64,000 nt of DNA from Paenibacillus albidus (GTDB lineage Bacteria; Bacillota; Bacilli; Paenibacillales; Paenibacillaceae), in contig NZ_BMKR01000025.1 in the NCBI RefSeq assembly GCF_014644435.1, positions 1 through 64,000 of the forward strand. The letters run 5' to 3'. Below, piece by piece: positions 17,183 to 24,109 of the stretch (positions are counted from its first letter, which is position 1; the number at the start of each line of letters is the position of its first letter). A program made the position numbers and the translations under genes. Below the pieces are notes generated by a model. That model had not been told where the DNA came from. It ran no database searches and was given only the letters and a program-made list of their open reading frames with translations.

Positions 17183-17872
17183 TCAGACAAACTTAAAGTG
17201 GGAGTTTCGCTTGTTCTTCTTTCGCACAGCCGTGAATCCAAAGGCATAAATGCCTTCCAATCGAGCTGTTTCCGCTACAGCCGCGAATCCAAAGGCATTT
17301 ATGCCTTTCAATCGAGCTGTTTCCGCTACAGCCGCGAATCCAAAGGCATTTATGCCTTTCAATCGAGCTTTTTCCGGTACAGCCGCGAATCCAAAGGCAT
17401 TTATGCCTTCCAATCGAGCTTTTTCCGGTACAGCCGTGAATCCAAAGGCATTTATGCCTTCCAATCGAGCTGTTTTCGGTATAGCCGCGAATCCAAAGGC
17501 ATTTATGCCTTCCAATCGAGCTTTTTCCGGTACAGCCGCGGATCCAGAGGCATTTATGCCTTCCAATCGAGCTTTTTCCGTTGCAGTCGCTGATCCAAAG
17601 GCATTTATGCCTTCCAATCGAGCTTTTTCCGTTGCAGCCGCGAATCCAAAGGCATTTATGCCTTCTATCTGAGCTGTTTCCGGTACAGCTGCGAATCCAA
17701 AGGCATTTATGCCTTCCATCTGAGCTTTTTCCGGTACAGCCGTGGATCCAGAGGCATTTATGCCTTCCAATCGAGCTGTTTCCGGTACAGCCGCGAATCC
17801 AAAGGCATTTATGCCTTTCAATCGAGCTTTTTCCGGTACAACCGCGGATCCAAAGGCATTTATGCCTTTCAT
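17183..17872 (-). CDS. possible repeat protein, thirteen 17-residue units (GINAFGF-type)
   Basis: The minus-strand frame through the array gives 229 residues made of a 17-residue unit close to EGINAFGFAAVPEKARL, ending in a non-repeat basic tail (VRKKNKRNSHFKFV). It starts 27 bases after the luciferase-like gene on the same strand and is followed by a strong minus-strand terminator, so it is probably transcribed. Against it being a gene: no clear ribosome-binding site (only GGAAAAA upstream of the ATG), no signal peptide, and unit-to-unit differences are mostly amino-acid changing. It may simply be an open frame in a DNA or RNA repeat. Confidence 0.35.
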   Translation of the reverse strand: MKGINAFGSAVVPEKARLKGINAFGFAAVPETARLEGINASGSTAVPEKAQMEGINAFGFAAVPETAQIEGINAFGFAAATEKARLEGINAFGSATATEKARLEGINASGSAAVPEKARLEGINAFGFAAIPKTARLEGINAFGFTAVPEKARLEGINAFGFAAVPEKARLKGINAFGFAAVAETARLKGINAFGFAAVAETARLEGIYAFGFTAVRKKNKRNSHFKFV

Positions 17873-17890
17873 CTGTGCTTTTTCCGCTAC
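17217..17890. repeat. array of thirteen 51-bp tandem repeats, each with a hairpin core
   Basis: The unit contains AAAGGCATTTATGCCTT followed by a well-conserved 34-base stretch (around CAATCGAGC, TTTCCGGTACAGCCGCG). The GGCAT cores begin at 17243, 17294, 17345 and so on every 51 bases to 17855, thirteen in all. Each core is an inverted repeat (AAGGCAT against ATGCCTT with a 2-base centre). Because 51 is divisible by three, long frames are open in several phases on both strands. The spacers are near-identical, which separates this from a CRISPR array. Confidence 0.95.
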
Positions 17891-17898
17891 ATCCGCTT

Positions 17899-18912
17899 CT
17901 AGCTGTTAAGAATGGCCTCGGCTACAAGCTCATACGAATGCAGACGGGCCTTGTGATCATAAATTTGCGAAGCGATGATCCATTCATCGGCCTCTGTTTC
18001 TTCAAGAATTTGCTGCAGCCTTGCTGTCACGGCAGCCTTGTCTCCCGCAATGGAGTAATGCTGCTTCTCCAGCAGGATGGCCCGCTCCTGCACGGACCAT
18101 AGTCCATCCATGCTGTCTACCGGCGGCTGAAGCATGCCGGAACGTCCGCGGATGATATTAAGGAATTGCTGCTGCTGCGAAGTAGCCAGTCTTCTTGCCT
18201 CTTCCACAGTATCGGCGGCCGTGATTCCCAGTCCTATCATCACATGCGGTTTATCCAGAGCTTCGGAAGGCTGGAAGTTGCTGCGGTACAGGTGCAGGGC
18301 CGGCAGCACATATTCCGGTGCGAAGTGGCTGGCAAAAGCAAACGGCAAGCCCAGCTGGCCTGCCAGACGTGCGCTGAAACCGCTGGAGCCGAGCAGCCAG
18401 ATCGGAACATTCAACCCTTCGCCGGGTACGGCGCGTACTCCCGGCGGACGGGAACCTGCGCCATCCGGATCGAAATAGGCTCTGAGCTCGCTGAGCTGCT
18501 CCGGGAAATCACTCCCGTCACTGCCGAGACCCCGGCGGAGTGCGCGGGCAGCCGGCTGGTCGGAGCCTGGCGCTCTGCCCAGACCGAGATCGATGCGTCC
18601 CGGGTACAGGGACTCCAGCGTGCCGAACTGCTCGGCAATGACGAGCGGTGCGTGGTTGGGAAGCATAATTCCGCCGGAGCCGACGCGGATGCTCTTGGTG
18701 CCGGCGGCAATATGCCCGATGACGAGTGAAGTGGCGGAGCTGGCTATGCCGGGCATATTATGATGTTCTGCCAGCCAATAACGGTGATACCCCCACGCCT
18801 CGGCGTGACGGGCCAGATCTAATGAATTATGAAAAGAATCAGCTGCTGTGCCCCCCTGGATAATCGGGGCCAGGTCCAGGACAGAGATAGGAATGTCCTT
18901 CAGTTGCTTCAC
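17899..18912 (-). CDS. LLM-class flavin-dependent oxidoreductase (luciferase-like)
   Basis: A 337-residue single-subunit luciferase-like monooxygenase with TIM-barrel features: ISVLDLAPIIQG, YHRYWLAEHHNMPGIASSATSLVIGHIAAGT, IRVGSGGIMLPNHAPLVIAEQFGTLESLYPGRIDLGLGRAPG. The last motif is diagnostic of the group often annotated as alkanal monooxygenase-like. These use FMNH2 or F420-type flavins on varied substrates; the substrate here is unknown. The GTG start at 18912 follows GGGAGG. The repeat array lies directly downstream in its transcript. Confidence 0.92.
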   Translation of the reverse strand: MKQLKDIPISVLDLAPIIQGGTAADSFHNSLDLARHAEAWGYHRYWLAEHHNMPGIASSATSLVIGHIAAGTKSIRVGSGGIMLPNHAPLVIAEQFGTLESLYPGRIDLGLGRAPGSDQPAARALRRGLGSDGSDFPEQLSELRAYFDPDGAGSRPPGVRAVPGEGLNVPIWLLGSSGFSARLAGQLGLPFAFASHFAPEYVLPALHLYRSNFQPSEALDKPHVMIGLGITAADTVEEARRLATSQQQQFLNIIRGRSGMLQPPVDSMDGLWSVQERAILLEKQHYSIAGDKAAVTARLQQILEETEADEWIIASQIYDHKARLHSYELVAEAILNS

Positions 18913-19050
18913 AATGAATCCCTCCCGTAATGATGCCTAGGCATCTATAAACAGTATTTGCAGCCCTTATCAGAACTAACCTGTTCATTATAACATATCT
19001 TAAATAATTTACACACTTTAAGTAAGTTGATGATGCTTGGAAACGGGCAT

Positions 19051-19066
19051 TTGAGAAGCTTTTCAG
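19051..19066. promoter_or_regulatory. LacI-type operator candidate O1
   Basis: TTGAGAAGCTTTTCAG is an imperfect palindrome matching two other sites (19128-19143 and 20287-20302) around this locus. Consensus about TTGAAAAGCTTTTCAA. It lies upstream of the lacI-family promoter. Confidence 0.5.
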
Positions 19067-19071
19067 ATTAA

Positions 19072-19086
19072 TTGTAAGCGCTTCAA
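19072..19086. promoter_or_regulatory. catabolite-responsive element (cre)
   Basis: TTGTAAGCGCTTCAA fits the CcpA cre consensus (WTGNAANCGNWNNCW) closely. It lies just upstream of the -35 box of the LacI-family regulator, suggesting glucose control of the disaccharide locus. Confidence 0.7.
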
Positions 19087-19094
19087 TAAAACTC

Positions 19095-19123
19095 TTGTCA
19101 ATTGGCTAAGGCCTTGCTATAAT
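19095..19123 (+). promoter_or_regulatory. sigma-A promoter of the LacI-family regulator
   Basis: TTGTCA (19095-19100) and TATAAT (19118-19123) separated by exactly 17 bases. The start point would fall inside the palindrome at 19128-19143. Confidence 0.85.
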
Positions 19124-19127
19124 CCTG

Positions 19128-19143
19128 TTGAAAAGGTTTTCTA
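19128..19143. promoter_or_regulatory. LacI-type operator candidate O2 at the transcription start
   Basis: TTGAAAAGGTTTTCTA is a near-palindrome beginning 4 bases after the -10 box, a position suited to autorepression by the LacI-family regulator encoded next. Confidence 0.55.
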
Positions 19144-19162
19144 AAAAAAAGGAAGTATACCT

Positions 19163-20167
19163 ATGAAGCCAACTATACGAGATGTTGCCAGAATGGCTCA
19201 TGTCTCTATCAGTACGGTCTCCCGTGTGATGAACGCGCCGAATACCGTGGTAGAGAGCAAACGCATCCGCGTGATGGAGGCGATCCAGAAGCTGCAGTAT
19301 CAGCCGAATGCATTTGCGCGCGGTCTGATCTACAAGAAATCCTTTACACTGGGCCTGCTTATACCCGACATCGAGAATCTTTATTTTGCCGGGGTGATAC
19401 GGGGCATGCAAGATGCCTGCATTTCATTGGGGTACAGCCTGATGATCTGCAATACGGACCGCGACAAGGAACGGCTTTTGTCGTACATTGATAATTTTCA
19501 TGAGAAGCAGGTTGACGGTATTGTTTTAGCCAGCGACAGGCTGTATCCCGAATATTACGACAAGCTGGCGGGCTGCAGCATTCCCTTTGTGCTCGTTTCA
19601 TCGCACTCTGATGAATATGACATTCCTTCCGTAGAGATTGATGATGAAGCAGCCGCCTATGATGCTGTAAGGTTTCTTATTGAGCTGGGCCACAGGGAGA
19701 TAGGCATGATCGGTTTTGATCATGATAATTCGGTCTCCGGTCCGCCGCGTTACGACGGATTTGTAAGAGCCTTGTCAGAATCCGGCCTCCGCCACAATAA
19801 GGATAAGATCCGTTATGCCAACCACCGTTTCGAGCATGCCTATCAAGCCGCACACGAGCTGTTTCATGCACATCCTGAATTAACCGCCGTTTTTTGTGTC
19901 GCTGATGAGTTTGCCATGGGGGCGATTTCCTATCTCAAAGACTGTAATATTCTTGTGCCTGGCCAGGTATCGGTAGTGGGTTTTGACAATCTGCGGATGT
20001 CGTCGATGTTCATTCCAAAGCTGACCACCGTCGCCCAGCCGATCTACGAATTGGGTTACCGTGCCGCCGAGAAACTGCATGAACTGCTCACAACAGGCAA
20101 TGTAGCAACGCTGAGGGAAATCATGGAGCATAAGCTGATTGTCCGGGAGTCGTCCCGGGAGAGATGA
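19163..20167 (+). CDS. LacI-family transcriptional regulator of the GH65 operon
   Basis: A 334-residue repressor. The N-terminal HTH (TIRDVARMAHVSISTVSRVMN) and hinge helix (YQPNAFARGLIYKKS) are followed by a sugar-binding domain (LGLLIPDIENLYFAGVIRGMQDA, VDGIVLASDR, VVGFDNLRMSSMFIPKLTTVAQP). Length is normal. It is the first gene of a cluster encoding a binding protein, two permeases and a disaccharide phosphorylase, so a glucose disaccharide or its phosphorolysis product is the likely effector. Three similar palindromes, including one on its own start point, suggest autoregulation and control of the transporter operon. Confidence 0.94.
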   Translation: MKPTIRDVARMAHVSISTVSRVMNAPNTVVESKRIRVMEAIQKLQYQPNAFARGLIYKKSFTLGLLIPDIENLYFAGVIRGMQDACISLGYSLMICNTDRDKERLLSYIDNFHEKQVDGIVLASDRLYPEYYDKLAGCSIPFVLVSSHSDEYDIPSVEIDDEAAAYDAVRFLIELGHREIGMIGFDHDNSVSGPPRYDGFVRALSESGLRHNKDKIRYANHRFEHAYQAAHELFHAHPELTAVFCVADEFAMGAISYLKDCNILVPGQVSVVGFDNLRMSSMFIPKLTTVAQPIYELGYRAAEKLHELLTTGNVATLREIMEHKLIVRESSRER

Positions 20168-20222
20168 AGCAAAGTGGTTTATCGTTATTGATAAAAGGAG
20201 AAGTCTTGTGATAGCATGGAAA

Positions 20223-20237
20223 TGTAAGCGTTATTAC
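20223..20237. promoter_or_regulatory. second cre-like site
   Basis: ATGTAAGCGTTATTA resembles a CcpA cre box with one departure near its 3' end. It lies in the leader region of the binding-protein gene. Confidence 0.45.
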
Positions 20238-20286
20238 CTTATGATTTGATTAAAAGTAAATAAATGATAGTTCTGAAGTTTACCAT

Positions 20287-20302
20287 TTGAAAAGCTTTGC
20301 AA
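20287..20302. promoter_or_regulatory. LacI-type operator candidate O3 ahead of the transporter genes
   Basis: TTGAAAAGCTTTGCAA is a near-perfect palindrome matching O1 and O2. It lies about 90 bases before the binding-protein start and probably lets the upstream LacI-family protein control the operon. Confidence 0.55.
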
Positions 20303-20389
20303 GGAGGTGATCCCACAGCGGTCCGGATGGATGGCGGTGTTAGGAGGAAGCGGTAATCTCTAAATCATTTAAAGGGGATGTTTGAGAAG

Positions 20390-21808
20390 ATGAAGAAAAC
20401 CTCGGGACGTAAAATGTCACTCGCATTAACGGTGGGCCTTTCCTTTACAGTATTGCTTAGCGGATGCGGAGGCAACACCAACAATGCAGCACCTACAGAA
20501 GCACCGGCAGAAACAAACAGCGCGGCTGCGACCAACACCCCGGAATCGACTGATGCAGGAGGTACTGCAAAGGGATCACCACTGGAAATGGCGATGAATG
20601 GTGACTATAAGGGAACAAAAGTAACGATGTTCGGGCCTTTCGTCGATGCAGACCAGGTGAAATTCGAGAACAGCATCAAAGCGTTTGAAGAAAAAACAGG
20701 GATTGATATCCAGTATGAGGGCTCCAAGGAGTTCGAAGCCACCATCAACATCCGCGTAGACGGGGGGAATGCACCGGATATCGCTGACTTCCCGCAGCCG
20801 GGACTGCTCGCCTCCATCGCCAAGACCGGAAAAGTAGTCGATCTGACGAATGTGCTGGATCAAGCCAAACTAACCGCCAACTATAACAAAAGCTGGCTGG
20901 ATATGTCCACTATGGACGGGAAAGACGGCAAGATTATGGCCGGGATCTGGAATCGCAGCAACGTGAAGAGTCTGGTCTGGTATCCAAAGAAGCAATTCGA
21001 GGAAGCCGGCTACAAGGTGCCTGAGACTTGGGACGACATGATGGCTCTGACCGAACAGATCGCCAAGGACGGCGATCCTGCCTGGGCCATCGGCATTGAA
21101 AGCGGAGCGGCAACTGGCTGGCCGGCAACGGACTGGGTGGAGAATATCCTGCTCCGGACCACTACCCCTGAGAATTATGACAAGTGGGTAAGCGGGGAAC
21201 TGGCATTTACTTCACCAGAAGTGAAGAATGCGGTAGAAATCATGTCCAAGATCTGGCTGAACGAAGACTACGTCTATGGCGGTGCGAAATCTATCGTAAC
21301 CACAGCTTTTGGCGATGCGCCTAAACCGATGTTCGAGAACCCGCCTAAAGCCTGGTTCAATATGCTGGGCAACTTCATCACCAGCTTTTTCCCTGAAACA
21401 GCCAAGGTTGACGAAGATTACGACTGGTTCTACCTGCCGCCGATTGACCCTCAATACGGCAAACCGGTACTTGTAGCAGGCGATATCTACGCTATGTTCA
21501 ATGATCGCCCGGAAGTGCGCGCGGTGATGGAGTTCTTTACGACAGGCGAATCCATCAAGAGCTGGGTAGAGTCGGGCGGAGTGATTGCTCCGATGAACGA
21601 TGCCTCCCTGGACTGGTACACCTCGGAATCTGACCGCCGCATGGCAAAGCTGGTTCAAGATGCCTCCACCCTCCGTTTTGACGGATCGGACTTGATGCCC
21701 GGCAAAGTAGGCGCAGGTACCTTCTGGAAAGGCATGACCGATTACGTCAGTGGAACGGCAACACTGGATCAGGCTCTGGAGCAGATCCAATCAGGCTGGA
21801 ATAACTAG
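20390..21808 (+). CDS. sugar ABC transporter solute-binding lipoprotein
   Basis: A 472-residue family 1 binding lipoprotein. The signal peptide ends in the lipobox LLSGC, with Cys26 to be lipidated, then a Thr/Ala/Asn-rich linker. Binding-fold motifs include KVTMFGPF, FEEKTGIDIQYEG and APDIADFPQPGLLA. An ATG at 20378 abuts AAAGGGG with no spacing, so the ATG at 20390 is preferred. It belongs with the permeases at 21920 and 23002. A hairpin terminator between it and them likely gives more binding protein than permease. The likely ligand is an alpha-linked glucose disaccharide such as kojibiose, nigerose, trehalose or maltose, inferred from the GH65 enzyme. Confidence 0.92.
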   Translation: MKKTSGRKMSLALTVGLSFTVLLSGCGGNTNNAAPTEAPAETNSAAATNTPESTDAGGTAKGSPLEMAMNGDYKGTKVTMFGPFVDADQVKFENSIKAFEEKTGIDIQYEGSKEFEATINIRVDGGNAPDIADFPQPGLLASIAKTGKVVDLTNVLDQAKLTANYNKSWLDMSTMDGKDGKIMAGIWNRSNVKSLVWYPKKQFEEAGYKVPETWDDMMALTEQIAKDGDPAWAIGIESGAATGWPATDWVENILLRTTTPENYDKWVSGELAFTSPEVKNAVEIMSKIWLNEDYVYGGAKSIVTTAFGDAPKPMFENPPKAWFNMLGNFITSFFPETAKVDEDYDWFYLPPIDPQYGKPVLVAGDIYAMFNDRPEVRAVMEFFTTGESIKSWVESGGVIAPMNDASLDWYTSESDRRMAKLVQDASTLRFDGSDLMPGKVGAGTFWKGMTDYVSGTATLDQALEQIQSGWNN

Positions 21809-21834
21809 TCGTCCTGTATAGAACTACAACATGA

Positions 21835-21876
21835 AGAGGGGCAGCGAAGAGCGCGATTCATCCGCCCCTCTTTTTT
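21835..21876 (+). terminator. intra-operon terminator between binding protein and permeases
   Basis: Arms AGAGGGGC (21835-21842) and GCCCCTCT (21864-21871) followed by TTTTTT. Its place suggests partial termination that raises binding-protein expression relative to the permeases. Confidence 0.85.
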
Positions 21877-21919
21877 GTTGTACGAAGCGGTACAGGCAGA
21901 ACTTTTAGGAGGAGCTAAT

Positions 21920-23002
21920 ATGGGTACACCAGCAAAGCAAGGCATCAGCATCAGGGCGGTGCTTTTATCCCTTGGCGTATTGTTAGCCAATATTGTGGTG
22001 AATGGCCTGATCTTTCTCTTTTTTCGGGATTCGACGCTTCATCCGCTGCTGACCGCGGTGCTTGCCGTTCTGTGGGGCGTGCTGGGCGTCTATTTGATCT
22101 ACTATACCCTGACATGGGCAGTAGAGCAGTATCCGGATGCTATCCGCCGCAAGGTTCTTCCCTTTGTTTTCGTTGGGCCGGCGGTAATCCTTCTGGGCTG
22201 GCTGCTCATATTGCCCGCGCTGCGCACGTTGTATTTAAGCTTTTTTGATGCTTCCTCGGAGAAGTTCATCGGACTCGGAAATTATGCCGCAATCTTCAGC
22301 GACCGGCTTATGGCGACGGCACTGCGCAACAATCTGCTCTGGGTATTCGTCGGGACATTGGCCTGCGTGGCTTTTGGGCTGCTCATCGCCATTTTGGCGG
22401 ACCGCAGCAGCTATGAAAAAATCGCCAAGTCCATCATCTTCATGCCGATGGCGATTTCCTTTGTCGCCGCAGGTGTAATCTGGAAATTTGTATACTATTA
22501 TCAGCCGGGCGATGAACAAATTGGACTCTTGAATGCCATTGTGACTTATTTTGGCGGCGAACCGCAGGCTTGGACGAGTATGCTGCAGCCGTGGAACAAC
22601 TTTTTTCTCATTGTGATTCTGATCTGGATGCAGACGGGATTTGCCATGGTCATTTTCTCCGCAGCCATCAAAGGGGTGCCGGAGGATATACTGGAGGCTG
22701 CCCGGGTTGACGGGGCGAACGAGGTGAAGATCTTTTTCGGAATCATGATCCCTTATATTTCAGCTACGATCCTGACTGTCACCACAACTATTATTGTCTT
22801 TACCCTGAAAATATTTGACGTCGTCATGGTGATGACGGGTGGTCAATACGATACAGAAGTTGTAGCAACACAGTTCTACCGGCAGTTCTTCATGTACCGT
22901 AATTTCGGCTATGGTTCGACCCTGGCCATTGTACTGCTGATCGCAGTATTGCCCGTAATCTTCATTAATCTGCGTCAGTTCCGCAAGCAGGGGGGATTCT
23001 AA
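21920..23002 (+). CDS. carbohydrate ABC transporter permease (MalF type)
   Basis: A 360-residue membrane permease with an extra N-terminal hydrophobic pair before the six-helix core, as in MalF-like proteins. The EAA loop is EDILEAARVDGANEVKIFFGIMIPYI. A longer frame begins at 21875 inside the terminator T-run, but AGGAGGAG directly before ATG 21920 settles the start. Its stop overlaps the next ATG by one base (TAATG), so the two permeases are translationally coupled. Confidence 0.93.
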   Translation: MGTPAKQGISIRAVLLSLGVLLANIVVNGLIFLFFRDSTLHPLLTAVLAVLWGVLGVYLIYYTLTWAVEQYPDAIRRKVLPFVFVGPAVILLGWLLILPALRTLYLSFFDASSEKFIGLGNYAAIFSDRLMATALRNNLLWVFVGTLACVAFGLLIAILADRSSYEKIAKSIIFMPMAISFVAAGVIWKFVYYYQPGDEQIGLLNAIVTYFGGEPQAWTSMLQPWNNFFLIVILIWMQTGFAMVIFSAAIKGVPEDILEAARVDGANEVKIFFGIMIPYISATILTVTTTIIVFTLKIFDVVMVMTGGQYDTEVVATQFYRQFFMYRNFGYGSTLAIVLLIAVLPVIFINLRQFRKQGGF

Positions 23003-24093
23003 TGGTAGGGAAAAAGAAGAAAAAAGGGAGCAAAACGGTTGTCAATATTGTGCTGGGGGTGATCTGCCTCATTTGGCTGCTGCCAACGCTAGGCTTGTTC
23101 ATCTCGTCCTTCCGTCCGGCGGCAGATATTCTGCAGACAGGCTGGTGGAAAGTTTTCCCGCACCAGGAATGGACTGCCGGCGAGACGATTCAGCTGGACA
23201 AGGAGACCGATCTGCGACAGCCGATTGAAGTCGGCGGCAAGACCTACACGGATGAGCAGCTCAAAGCCGGAGTTATGGCGGACGGCAGCCGCTTGCTGTG
23301 GGAGAACCGCCGTGCACGCACAGTTAATCAGCAGGAACAGGGCTGGAAGATAAAACCTGATCTTACGCTGGACAATTACAATAATGTTCTCTCAGGCAAG
23401 GAATACAAGCTGAAGGAAGCCGATGGCAGTGAGACGGTGCAAAAAGGGACCGGCTTGTCCCAAGCCTTCTGGAACACCTTGACCATTGCCGTTCCGGCTA
23501 CGGTCATTCCGGTGCTGATCGCTTCTTTTGCCGCTTACGCCTTTGCCTGGCTGCGGTTTCCCGGACGGCGTACGCTGTTCGTCATTATTATTGCGATGCT
23601 GGTTATCCCGATTCAGGTTGCGCTGATCCCGGTGCTTAAGGATTACACCTCGCTGGGACTGAACGGCAGCTATCTGGGCATTTGGCTGGCCCATACCGCT
23701 TTTGGATTGCCGCTGGTCACTTATTTTATGTACAACTTTATCAGTCAGCTGCCCAAGGATCTGTTTGAATCGGCCTTTATCGACGGCGCCAGCCATTTCA
23801 CGATATTCAGCCGGTTGATATTACCTTTGTCCGTACCCGCGCTGGCTTCCATCGGTATTTTTCAGTTCCTGTGGGTATGGAATGACTACCTGGTCTCGCT
23901 GATCTTCATCGGGAACCAGCCTTCTGTGCAGGTCATGTCGATGAAGATTGCCGACCTCGTCGGTTCGCGCGGGAACGACTGGCATTTGCTGACTTCCGCC
24001 GCCTTTATCTCGATGCTGATGCCGCTGGCCATTTTCTTCCTGCTGCAAAAGTATTTCGTCAGAGGGCTGATGGGCGGATCCGTCAAAGGTTGA
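23002..24093 (+). CDS. carbohydrate ABC transporter permease (MalG type) with extracellular insert
   Basis: A 363-residue permease, clearly longer than the usual 270-300. The extra length is a hydrophilic insert of roughly 90 residues after the first membrane helix (about 45-135, e.g. EVGGKTYTDEQLKAGVMADG), predicted to face outside. The EAA loop KDLFESAFIDGASHFTIFSRLILPL is normal, and the tail FVRGLMGGSVKG is typical. The first base of its ATG is shared with the upstream stop. The insert may contact the binding protein; that is inference. Confidence 0.92.
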   Translation: MVGKKKKKGSKTVVNIVLGVICLIWLLPTLGLFISSFRPAADILQTGWWKVFPHQEWTAGETIQLDKETDLRQPIEVGGKTYTDEQLKAGVMADGSRLLWENRRARTVNQQEQGWKIKPDLTLDNYNNVLSGKEYKLKEADGSETVQKGTGLSQAFWNTLTIAVPATVIPVLIASFAAYAFAWLRFPGRRTLFVIIIAMLVIPIQVALIPVLKDYTSLGLNGSYLGIWLAHTAFGLPLVTYFMYNFISQLPKDLFESAFIDGASHFTIFSRLILPLSVPALASIGIFQFLWVWNDYLVSLIFIGNQPSVQVMSMKIADLVGSRGNDWHLLTSAAFISMLMPLAIFFLLQKYFVRGLMGGSVKG

Positions 24094-24109
24094 GAGGAGC
24101 GGTATAGAC

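Noticed and set aside
17156..17672. Plus-strand frames through the 51-bp array as genes
   Set aside because: They arise because the unit length is a multiple of three; no ribosome-binding sites, and the only terminator lies on the minus-strand exit side.
17217..17890. 51-bp array as a CRISPR
   Set aside because: The spacer part is conserved between units, the core is only about 17 bases, and no cas genes are present.
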